The notes under the pieces are model-generated. The model made no database searches. It was not told the DNA's origin and saw nothing but the letters and a program-made list of their open reading frames with translations. From positions 1,798,001-1,862,000 of the forward strand of contig JASDFA010000002.1 of the NCBI GenBank assembly GCA_035772735.1: a DNA stretch of 64,000 nucleotides, in the 5' to 3' direction. This document shows, in pieces, positions 12,641 through 23,555 of this stretch. The stretch's first letter is position 1; the number at the start of each line of letters is the position of its first letter. This DNA comes from Datura wrightii. Taxonomy: Eukaryota > Streptophyta > Magnoliopsida > Solanales > Solanaceae. The position numbers were made by a program, and so were the translations under genes.

Positions 12641-14197
12641 CTCTTCAAAGGATATGAAAGGTAAATAAATTAAAGAGACGGCCAAATGGATGTAGGCTTT
12701 GTGGAGGGTATTTCTTAAGTTACACGATGTAAATGATAAATAATAAACAGATATTAAAAAAATGATTAAGAGTGAATTAATATTTCAAACACAATTGATC
12801 AATAATGCTTTATCTAAAGAAAAGAAATGACTTCGAATCTAAAATCAAAGATATATATAAGCGACTATTTTGGTTTTTTTCTCAATTTAATTTCTTGTGC
12901 TAAAGGTTAAAAGAGAGATTTTATCCTCTCTCTATTTTCTTTTTTTTTTTTGTAATATTAAAACTTTAAATTGGATATTGTGATCCTTTTTAGCACAAAA
13001 GACAATGAAATTTTTTAGTATACACATTGAAGTTTGAATTTGAGACATCTGATTAAAGATAAAGGGATCTCAACCATTCCACCATAATATAAGTTAAAAT
13101 ATGTGAACATTTACTTATTTAGCAATAAAAATTATTACTATAACACAAAAACAAAAAAGTAAGTATCAGTAAAATAATTTTTACAATTATATTTATTTGT
13201 CACTTGTTAAAGTATTTGTTTTGGTTGAACAATGGGTTTTTGGAATTAATTTGTTTGGTTCTTAAAAAGGAGAGAATTGTTATTAATATTTTTTCCTAAA
13301 TTTGGTAAATAACATGATTTTAACCATTTTTTATTTTATATTATTTCGTCTTTAAAAAAAAAAGGAGTACAAGTAAACCGATGCTATATGTTGTTTATTT
13401 GTTCGTCTAATATTTTTATTAGTTTTTATTTTATTTTTATTCGATAAGTGATTTATATTTTAATAATTTAATATTAAAAAAAAAACTAATAAAGTGAATG
13501 CAAATATGACAAGTCTATCAACTATTTTACTATTTTATTTTTTTTAAAAGACAAATAGTACAATCTAGTGTAATAATTTAAGTTTTAATTAATCGTATAA
13601 CATATTTTTATATAATTAAGTTCCTCATTAGATCCTTATAAATAAATTTCTATAATAAATATTAATTAATAACATGATAAAAATAATAAATAACCTATTA
13701 ATATATATTAACTTTCATTGATAATGTAGAAACATTACGTTATTTTGATATTTTTGGATGCCAAAGTTGGACACTTGGACTAGGGTGAACTTGGTGAGGT
13801 GACAATGTTGTCATTTCACAAGGCTATTGGCTTTATATATAGTGTTGTCATCATGACGAAATGTGAAGAACATATGATGCAATCTAATATTTAGAAAATA
13901 CCATGTCACTAATCTTTTTGGTTTTATATTATTAAAAATTATTTATTAATTTATAAATGAAGATAAAACTTAAATATTATAAGGTTTTAAAAAAATTTCT
14001 CTATTATTAATTTTGATATGAATGAATAAGGCATGTAAATAAAATGAATTAGTAAAAATATCAGCAAATAATAAACAAAAGAAATAGATAAAAGAAAAAA
14101 CAAATCCTTTCGCCTCGTTAAGACTTGAGAGATCCTTTTTGCCTCTCTTCTACTCTGAAAATCATCATCCACAGATCAGTTCTCGCTACTATCATCA

Positions 14198-14779
14198 ATG
14201 GCGGCGGCGTATCTCTCCAATATCAAATACTCCGACAGCTTAACACTTGTCGGAATTTCAATCGGCACAGCCATAGTATGTGAAGCAATTTCGTATCTCC
14301 TCATCTACCGCACTACTTCATATAAATCCCTCAAATCCACAATCGACAAAGCTTCCAAGAAGCTCGAAACTATGAAGACCCAGGAACCGGTTCCGTCTGT
14401 CCTCACGAAGAAGTCTAAGACAAAGAAAATTGATCGGGTCGAAACTTCCCTCAAGGAATCAACCCGGGATCTCTCCCTTTTCAAGTTCAAATCCGGATTC
14501 GTCGTCGCCGTTGTGCTGTTCATGGTTTTCGGGTTTCTCAACAGTCTTTTTGAAGGGAAGGTGGTTGCTAAATTGCCGTTTGTACCCTTTCGCCTTGTTC
14601 AGAAGATGAGTCACAGAGGGTTGCCGGGTGATGACATGACGGATTGCTCAATGGCGTTCTTGTACTTCCTTTGTTCGATTAGTATCAGGACGAATCTCCA
14701 GAAGTTCTTAGGGTTTTCACCGCCACGTGGATCTGCTGGAGCTGGGCTATTCCCAATGCCTGATGCAAAGACCAATTGA
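14198..14779 (+). CDS. TMCO1-family ER membrane protein (calcium load-activated calcium channel homologue)
   Basis: Single-exon gene, 193 residues; human TMCO1 is of similar size. Members of this Oxa1-superfamily group sit in the ER membrane; animal TMCO1 is linked to ER calcium release and to the ribosome-associated multipass translocon. Visible: hydrophobic segment 1 at about 14-37, a Lys/Glu-rich cytosolic helix or coiled coil at about 43-95, segment 2 at about 99-118, and a re-entrant or third segment at about 150-164. The family core is clear: GKVVAKLPF (120-128), SHRGLPGDD (138-146), TDCSMAFLY (148-156) and SIRTNLQKFLGF (162-173). The ATG follows a CT-rich leader and gives the conserved N-terminus. 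Function in plants is inferred from the family. Confidence 0.93.
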   Translation: MAAAYLSNIKYSDSLTLVGISIGTAIVCEAISYLLIYRTTSYKSLKSTIDKASKKLETMKTQEPVPSVLTKKSKTKKIDRVETSLKESTRDLSLFKFKSGFVVAVVLFMVFGFLNSLFEGKVVAKLPFVPFRLVQKMSHRGLPGDDMTDCSMAFLYFLCSISIRTNLQKFLGFSPPRGSAGAGLFPMPDAKTN

Positions 14780-17110
14780 TAGATCCATCTGAACTGGGTA
14801 TTTTTATTTTTTTTTTGATTTTTGTTATTGTTAAGAGTAATAATCTTTTCTAAGTAAAGGTTTAAACTTGAGGCAATCATAAGCTTTCTTGTTGCTAATT
14901 GATCGGTTTTTCTACTATTAGATTTGGAATTCATAATAAGAACTTTGATTAATTCGAGTTGTAACTGAATTCTGTAGCATTAGTTGTACTTGATCTTTTG
15001 CTTATTTGCTGCGTGGTAACTGTAGTTGAGTATTATATATTTTGACCCCTTTTTCTACCTACTGAGCGTTGTGTATCTGTTTCATTGCCATGATAAACGA
15101 GATGGGTTACTGGAGGTTGACGGCTAATGTAAAAATAGTCATAGTATGATGAGTCCTCTTTTTGAAATGGACCAAATAGAGGGGACTGGATAAGGAGAAT
15201 TCATATAGCTTAACCTGACTAATTTGGGATTGAGATGTTATCTATTGATTTATTTCATCGAATCCTGATAGATGATGTGTAGAACCCACCAGTATTGCTT
15301 TAATATTTGTTATGATGTAGCTCTACTTATCTACCTGATCAAAAAAATAAAATGATGTAGCTCTACTTATCAAAAGAATTTTTTTTGCTATGATGGAGCT
15401 TTATTGTGTGTATTCGTGTCCTTTCCTTTTGGAGGATAAGTAGTAATACAATCTAGTATTTGATAATCCCTCTATAAGTCAAACCTCCTAAAGAATGATG
15501 AGGCTTCTATCTGGATACATGTATAAGAAACTTTGCTCTTCTCTTTTGTCCTTCAGTTTGGAATTGCATCTAAAGTTTGGTTAATTCAGTTTTTCTAATA
15601 AAGTTGGTTGTTGCTATGATGGCATCAAGAAGATGCAATGGTTACAAAAGAGATATAGTTAGCTCCAGTAAGTGTCTTATGTTAGAACAGGGAACTAACT
15701 ACCAAACAATGTTCATAAAGGCCAGTGTCTGAAAAAAAAGAGGCAAGACATGCTAACATAATGAAATAACTTCTATCAAATGTACTTTCTCTATTTGTTT
15801 ATATCCTTGCCATCTTAAGTAGGTTTCTTGAATTTGGATTTTATTTTACCTTTTAGATTCCTGTTCGAGAGATGCAGACTGATTAGGCTGCTTCACGGCA
15901 TATCATTTTTCCGTTCCAATTCCTAGGATTTTAGTTCTAGTTATGCCTTTTAGACTGTAATATAGTATCAGAAAACCAAATTCCCTGTAGATGAATCAAG
16001 AAACTCATTTACCACAGGGAAATCTGTGATCTTTTTAGTTTCAAGAGCTTTACCTGATTGAATAAACGCCAAATACCATTTAATGAGTTGCTATGGGTTA
16101 GTATCAATTTGCCTTCCTCTTTTTGTCCCCTTTCCGTTTACTACCTTGTTTTTCTCTAGTGGTGCATTGAAGTCCTAATTCTCTGAGTTTCAGGTAAGTT
16201 TCTTTCGTTTAACCTGACTTTCTTCCCTTATGCCCTCTTTGTCATCTTTTTTAACATACACAATTGACTGCTTTTTTAGCCCTTTCCTCATGGGTCCCAA
16301 GTACTGAACCAACCACTTTAGCCCTTTGATGTCAATTGCGTTGATGTGTCTATCGGGACACGCTTGGGAACTCTCTCACTTGCAGTAATAATCAACTGTG
16401 CTTCTTGTGATATAATGTCGACGAAGCGTGTACTATGGTAACCTGCCTTTCAGTATCCCAAACCTTCCCTAGGGCCCTCTATCTGTTCATATATAAGAAT
16501 CCATGTGGTGGTGTACTTTCAATAGTGGATCCCTTCTAGTTCCACTAGTTCACATTTGTTTGATCAGACATTCAGGAAATTCTCTGGACACACTAATTAC
16601 ATGTATCATGATATTCAGCGGATTGCAGTCAAAGAATTGGCTGCTTTGATGCTAAAGATGTTCTCATGTATCTAGGAATATCCAAATTCAAGTGGTCTTT
16701 TACTTGATACACATCCTTGACATTTTAACTGATTTTATGGATTGTTAATAGTCTGCATCCTAGCTCTCTGCAATGCACATCTGAACAATGTGAATGTTAA
16801 ACAGTCACTCTGCAGTTCATTCAGACAAAAGTTGGACAGAATTTGGTTTTTCCTGAACTGTTATTTTCAATTACCAGCTGCTAGATTTTGGGAGCTTGGT
16901 GTAGAGGAACTGAATGTTAGATGAAGCTGGTAGTGTTTCTCCTTTTCTTTTCCCCGGGGAAACCTGAAAATCTGTATAGGTTTTCTTGATGAAGTTGACA
17001 AGTATATGAAACTGTTCTTACTTGGGGCATACTTACAGATGCAGTAGTAGGAAACCTTCATCCTGTAAACTCGTGTATGCTTTCTTGAATAAAAGCTCAA
17101 GGCTAGGTAA
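14780..17110 (+). other. Possible long or spliced 3' UTR, or non-coding transcript, downstream of the TMCO1-like gene
   Basis: About 2.3 kb with visibly lower AT content than the DNA on either side, T-rich on the plus strand like plant introns and UTRs. There is no convincing ORF; the longest are about 60-75 codons with no recognisable motif. An AATAAA-type signal lies near 17088. It could be a spliced 3' UTR or a decayed gene. Confidence 0.35.
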
Positions 17111-19300
17111 ATATGGAGTTCAGTGAACTCTAGTTACTTCGAGCAAACTTAGGATGCAATTATAGGGAACTTTTTATTCATTACAATAGTTTTTCTATTC
17201 TTCTTGTCGGTATTGTTGCTATGAGTGGTCTTCTAGGTTTGCTGCTTTGAACACATGCTCGATGGAAGGATGGGTAAAGAAAGGGAAGAGGGCGGAAAAG
17301 GAAGGAAAGGAAATGAGGGGAGTATAATATGGTATGAGTTCCCTCTTGAAAATGTCAACTATTCTCCATTCCTTCCCATTCTAACTGATCCAAGGTCATA
17401 TAGTATATTAGCAGATAGCAAGTAAGGTGAGTAGACTTGGGTCAGGCTGAATGTATATAATAATGCTCCCCTAACATAAAAACGGAGACTTTTCTAAGTG
17501 GTTCACTTTGGGCAAGACATTGCTCTGGACCCACGAGTCACATGCCAGGTGCGCGATCTACTTTTGCACATTCCATCCTTTAGCCTTTTGCTAGACCTAG
17601 CGGCTTTGGCAGGCAGCTACCTTGAGCACAGAGGAAATGTGTTAATTTTGTTGAGGCTCTTGGCATATAAGGAATCCTTTTGTTTCTCTGCAGAAAAGGT
17701 AATTAGATAATTTCTTTAAATGCATAATACATGCTCTCAACAACTTTGTTTCTCAGACATTCTCAGGTAAAATCTTAGTCGCACCGGGCGTTTACATTTA
17801 AATCATACAAATATGATAAATTAAGGTGAAAATGTGTATTAACTGATTATGGTTTAATGATAACAGTATATTTAAGGGCATGTATTCATTGATTTGGTAT
17901 AAATATCAGGCACAAGTAGTAGTCACATCAAAAGGCTTAAAAGATCCAGAAATAGTTAGGGAATACTGATGGCCCACAAGAAATTTCATTGGTTGTCCTC
18001 TTAAGCGGGCCGGTGTTTAACTTTGGGCCATGTTAAAAGAAAGTTTAATAGATATAGTCTGTATAGATATCCGCTAGAACTTGGGCTCCTCCTTCCTCCT
18101 CACCCATCATCATATGTACCGTAGAAAATTATAGACCCGTTGCTTATTTGTTGAAGGTGTTTCAAGAAACTTGAAAAACACCATTATTCGTTTTTTGTTG
18201 AGCTTGATTGTTAGAAGAAGAAAAAACGGATCTATTGATATTTGAATGTTCGGGTAACGGTGAAATTACGTGATTAAATATTAACTATATGAATATAAGG
18301 AAGTGAAAAAAAGAGTTTAAAGAAAAAAGTAACGGAACTGAAATATAAAGAAAAGGAGGCTCACTACCAGGATTCGATCCCACATATTCCGAATAGAGCA
18401 CAATTTCCAAGGTCCTTCGTTATCATCGCACCAACGACTCATTTAGGTATATGTTTTCATCTGAAAATACTTATATCGTTTAAATATTTTTCAATATATT
18501 TATAGATTTTGTGGTAGCGGGTGTGCGTTCGCGGAAACCTACCCAGCTACTGTAATATGAATATCTGCAATAACGAATCATAAGAGGTGAAATTTATAAC
18601 CTAAAATTATTATAAATTATTTGTTGATAATATTTTACTTTAGAAATGTAAAATATTTTACTTTAGAAATGTATATATAAGTTAAACAAATTACTTGTAT
18701 ACACGTGCATGTGCTGAGCATGTGCCTAGTCACAAATGCATCATGTATTCGATGGATTTAACTGAATTTAATATTTTTAAAATAAAATATAAAGTTATAC
18801 TTGAAAAATATTAAATAATAACAAATATTTCTGCACCCATAATTTCAAAAGACGCAATGAGCCAGAGGTAATAAAAACGTTATCTCAAAGGATGAATATA
18901 AAGTCCGACCTAAATTATTTCGTGAAAAATTGTAAATACTTTTTAATGGAGAATATTTTTTTTTCTTTTATGAATCTTATATGACGTGAATTTAAATTAA
19001 CAGAGGCAGTGAGTGTCGAATACTGAATGAACATAAAAATTCTAAAAAACTAATTTCAAAGGCATATCGTTGGATGGAGTGGGCTCTGTGCTACCATGGG
19101 TTGATGTATAGTTAAGAACTTACTTGTTCATTCGGACTCAATAAATATATTATTATATAACTATAGATAATAGAGTTCGAATCCAATAAATGATTTATAG
19201 TAAAATTTTAAGTTTGAACTTAAAATATTTAAATTCTTAATACACACGCGCTTTTATAATACCCATAAAAGAAAAGCACAATTATTTTACTTTTGTTAAG
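17111..19300. other. Intergenic, no gene seen
   Basis: AT content rises again after about 17.7 kb. A short ORF at 17498-17710 has no family signature. Degenerate repeats start near 18.8 kb (CTGCACCCATAATTTCAAAAG and following) that recur at about 20.4 kb and, in part, at 31.2 kb. Confidence 0.5.
18350..18445 (-). mobile_element. Possible SINE / tRNA-like repeat
   Basis: On the minus strand a B-box-like GGGATCGAATCC follows, at about tRNA spacing, a CGTTGGTGCGATGATAACG stretch that could be a degenerate A box. The stretch is less AT-rich than its surroundings. It cannot be folded into a functional tRNA by eye, and no target duplication was found, so this is tentative. Confidence 0.3.
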
Positions 19301-19804
19301 AAAACAAAAACAAAATTTTACCACATGTACAGTAGACAACTTACAATAATGCTTTAACGATTCGAGCTCGTAATTTATAAATTAAAGATATAAGAATATG
19401 CTTCCACAATTCAAATCGATAATTTATGAATTAAATATATAAAAATAATTTTACAATTGCTCCAAAACTCCATATCGAAAGTCTTAAAACCCATAAATAT
19501 AATTAATTTAGTTTAAATAGTGCAAGAGCTCTCATAATTTTCCTACCACAAATGTGAGAAGAAATAAAATATTGAAGCACCAAATCCTCTCCGAAACTAA
19601 TGACAGTGATATTTCTATGGCTCTATTTAATCTTTAACGACTCTGTCTTTAAGAAAAAAAAAATTCATTAGCTTTAAAGTTTTTCAATGAATTTATAAGA
19701 TGACCTGGCCAGAAAAAAATAAAATGCAACAGTTTGAAGTAATTAATATTTGTCATTTTCAGTATTTTCATGTAATAATTAAATAATGTTCTCATATAAA
19801 TATT

Positions 19805-19806
<2 letters not shown>

Positions 19807-19863
<57 letters not shown>
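19807..19863. repeat. (AT)n microsatellite
   Basis: Uninterrupted run of about 27 TA dinucleotides. Confidence 0.95.
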
Positions 19864-19864
<1 letters not shown>

Positions 19865-20149
19865 CGATCGTTACAGAAATTCATAAAAACTTCAAATTTT
19901 GAATTTGCGTCTATCTATTTTTTCACATTAACTTGTAACTGTTATTGTTAAATTAATTAAAGCCAAGGTAGCTAGCTAGTTATAAATTGAAGTCTATGCA
20001 ATGACAGAGCCATCTTATGCGAAGGGGATATTAGCTGACATTCTTTTATCAGATAATTACGTTGTTTAACTGAATTAGAATTTTAGTTATATATATAAAT
20101 TAAAGAACAAAGGGCGAAAAATATATTTAAAGTATTACGATTTTTTGAT

Positions 20150-20360
20150 TATTTTACCAAAACTATTAGGTGTTTGTTTTTCCTACTTAACTATTACCAA
20201 TTGTTTATCAAAATATACCTCAATTATCAGTTGCTCACTATTAATTTCTACCTGAAATATCACTATTGTTCAGGTAGTAAAACGGGACAACTAATAGTTT
20301 AGATGTATATCAATAAATATTTGGTGATAGTTTAGGTAGAAAACTCATACACGTGATAAT
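20150..20360. repeat. MITE-like repeat with CTATCAGTTGT-type inverted motifs
   Basis: Contains a diverged copy of the inverted block seen three times at 35.1-36.9 kb: a TATCAAAATATACCTCAA arm, a TATCAGTTGCTCACT arm and the opposing CAACTAATAGTTTAGATG arm. It is a degenerate member of that family. Confidence 0.55.
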
Positions 20361-22350
20361 TCAAATGTAAATATAAATTTATACTTGAAAAATATTAAGT
20401 GATGACAAATATTTTCCGCACCCATAATTTTAAAAGACGCAGTGATCCAGAGGTAAAAACCTTAAAGGATGAATATAAACTCTGAATTAAATTATTTTTA
20501 TGAAAAATTGTAAACGTGTTCACTTTTCTTAGAGAATGTTTTCACTTTAATTGAGTCTTATATGACGTGAATTCAAATTCATAGAGTCAGTAAGTATCGA
20601 ATACCGAATAAATATAAAAATTCTAAAAAAATAATTTCAAAGGCATGTGGTTGGATGGAGAGGGCTCTGTGCTACCCTGGATTGATATATAATTAACGAC
20701 TTACCTGTTCATTCGAACTCAATAATTTCGACTTGAATCTTATACACATATATTAAAAAATTATTAAATATTAATTTAAGAGGATAGTGACTAGTCAAGA
20801 TGGCAAATGAGTTTTAGAAAAGAGGAATATTATGAAGCAAGTACTATAAAATGACCATATAATATATACTCATTCATTTTACTGTTTTTTAATAGAAATA
20901 AAGAATAATTAAACTAAATAATAAATATCCAGGTTGGTTCTACCTCAAATATCCTGTATATGGTTGAATATTTCTCGTATAAAATTTAAATTTTGAATAC
21001 ACGTTATGGAGTGTAAATACATTAAATTACACCTAAACAAAACTATACAAGTTTTGGTGATTAGAGATATTTAGTATTTGTGACGGCAAAAGATAACAAG
21101 TATCCTGTATAATTATTTAAAATATACGTAAACTAATCCGAACACCATAATTTTAAAAAAATTATGTAATATAAACTATAACAATCTTAGACTACTTAAG
21201 AATGTTATGTTAGAATCAAGTTTATATATTATTAAACTTTGGTTGAATCATCTTTTTTTTTTTTTCTTCTTCTATTTTTTTGTAGTTAACTTGTATTCAG
21301 GAATGGAATGTGCAGTTCAACTTATAAGTTAATTCGAGTTCAATAATTTTAATTTAAAATCTTTTTAAATATTAATTAAGAAAGATCCAAAAATTAAATA
21401 AGTAAATAAAATTAATTTCAAACCTAAAATCTCGCACACAAATCGTAAAACTTAAATCCTCGATCCGCATCAATTTTTATTATGGAGTCCATTAAACTAC
21501 ATCTAATAACACAACCAATATATTATTAGACTTTTGTTGAATTATCTTTTATTTTTTTTCTTTTTAATTATATTAATGCCCATCAATTGATTGGATTGAA
21601 GTTGTTAACCATTTATAAGGGTGATTAATTTTAATATGTACATTGGCCCCTACTTAAAAATGTTTGATGATAGGATTCAATTGTGTGCAGAGTTGGTTTT
21701 ATGGATATGCCATAACTAAATGGTAGTATAAAGCTAAAGAAAAGTCTTACTACGTTGCACACACACACATACCCAAAATAGAATTTTAAAAAAAATCTTA
21801 ACATATGTTGAAAAATCAAAGTATTTATCCTACAAAACTATCTTATAATACTCTATTATTTCAGTTTGTTTTTCTTGTTTTGATTTGATACGGTGTTTAA
21901 AAAAATAATTATTTTTTTAAAATTTTATGGTTTTAAATTAAAGATATGTAGAATGCATAAAAATGTCCTTTAATCTTGTTGTATTAAACATTTCATATAG
22001 AAATTTAGAATTAAAGAGTTATCCAAAAAAAGAAAAAAAAAAGATTCTTTTTGAAACGAACTAAAAAAAAATAAGACAAACAAATTGAAACGAAGAAAGT
22101 ATTTCCAAAGTAGGTGAACCAAAAAATATTTCTTTTAGCATCAGATGTTATAGGATGTTATATATGCACCATAAGTTTTCAAAAATTTCTTTTTCTTTTA
22201 AACTTGATGTCGAATTTAATTATATCACATAAATTAAATAAAAAAAATTAGATTAAACAAGTTATGTATAGTTATCTTATAGGTGATCCGATATTACTTG
22301 TAAAAGTGTTTTACATTGTACAAACTCATCATGCCCAATTCAACTTACCC

Positions 22351-22360
22351 AATATATAAA
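22351..22360 (+). promoter_or_regulatory. Probable TATA box of zinc-finger gene A
   Basis: AATATATAAA lies about 150 bp before the ATG at 22512. The leader between them is CT-rich, with a pyrimidine tract at 22428-22463 that gene B lacks. The equivalent position in gene B is near 32996. Confidence 0.5.
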
Positions 22361-22511
22361 CAACATTCTTCAAACTCCTCCTTTAGCATTTTCTTCTTTA
22401 TTCCAAATACCTCTCACTTCTTAGTGATCTTCTTCTTCTTTTTCTTTTTTTCTTTTTTTTTTAAATTTTAATCTCATCCTTTAGAAAACACACACACAAA
22501 AGTCAAAATCA

Positions 22512-23555
22512 ATGGAGAAGATTGAAAGAGAAACTCCTCTTGATTTCATGAATGTGGAGTCCTTCTCTCAACTTCCATTTATCCGACCCGTTAAAGAAAA
22601 GCCCATTAGGCTTTTCGGTAAAGAATTTGGTGGTGGTGGTGGTGGTGATAGTACTACTAACACTATGACCACCACCAACATGTCTGAATCCATCAACAGT
22701 AATCTTTTTCACGACGAGCTTGAAACAAATACAGTGAATACTGCGAAATGTACTGTTAAGGAAAGTTATGTCGGCAAAAATGATCACAAAATCAGGAGGA
22801 AATATGAATGTCACTATTGTTTTAGGAACTTCCCAACTTCTCAAGCTTTAGGAGGCCATCAAAATGCACACAAGAAAGAACGCCAAAATGCCAAAGGACC
22901 TCATCTTCACTCTTCAATAATGCATGGTAAAATAAAGAATTTTCATACATAGTATATTTTTTGATACGACGAAAAATATTTTTTCAAACAATAAGTCAGT
23001 TTCTGACAAGCAAACACCCAAAAACACTCTCCGTGAAGAATCTTTTTTTGCTAAAAAAAGATAAAAATAAATTATATTCCTTCTTTATTGTTAATTTTTT
23101 CTGAGAAAATATTTCGCTTTCATACCATGCTAGTTACATAGTGCTCATCATCATGTATTCAGTAACTTTATATACAATGTTTGTTTTGATTGACAGAAAC
23201 GAACGTTTATGGGATAACGAACCGCGATCACTTTCGTGAAGCTACAAGAAGAAGTCATCATTCAACATGGACTAACATTATTAGTACTCCTCCTCCTAAT
23301 AGGTTTTATGGAAATGGCTATAATGTTAATGTTATTAGTCCTGTAAATGGAAGTCCATTGGCATCTTGGCAGATTCCTCCATCACTTCATCAGAATAATT
23401 CTTCATCTTCTTGTTCTAACTTAGTTTTTTCTAATGATGATTTGATTAGGACTTCTCAAATGGTTAAAGTAAGCTCTAATTGTGAGAGCCAATTTGGATT
23501 TGAACCAAATGGAGAAGGTCAAAATGATCCTGTGAGTTTAGATTTGCACTTGTAA
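22512..23555 (+). CDS. Single C2H2 zinc-finger protein with EAR motif, copy A (Hair/ZFP8-like)
   Basis: Two exons, 22512-22926 and 23197-23555, joined in phase 1 across a 270-bp GT-AG intron; 257 residues. The one zinc finger (about 98-120) has ligands C100, C103, H116 and H120 and carries QALGGH, the plant-specific signature of this class. The C-terminus LDLHL is an LxLxL EAR-type repression motif. N-terminal landmarks: a conserved FMNVESFSQLPFIRP stretch and a Gly run at 40-45. Such nuclear factors (GIS/ZFP5/ZFP8 group) control trichome and epidermal cell development downstream of hormones. From memory the closest match is tomato Hair or its neighbour ZFP8-like; which of the two this is cannot be settled here. 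It is paired with the copy at 33119. Confidence 0.92.

Larger units (their letters stand above)
10117..14197. other. AT-rich intergenic region, no gene seen
   Basis: About 4 kb of very AT-rich DNA. Short ORFs here look random. It contains two pure AT microsatellites and a TTA-rich tract, listed separately. The last 150 bp or so before 14198 (CT-rich) are probably the promoter and 5' UTR of the TMCO1-like gene. Confidence 0.6.

Noticed and set aside
18350..18445. Functional tRNA gene
   Set aside because: Only the B-box-like part is convincing and no cloverleaf forms by eye; listed instead as a tentative SINE.
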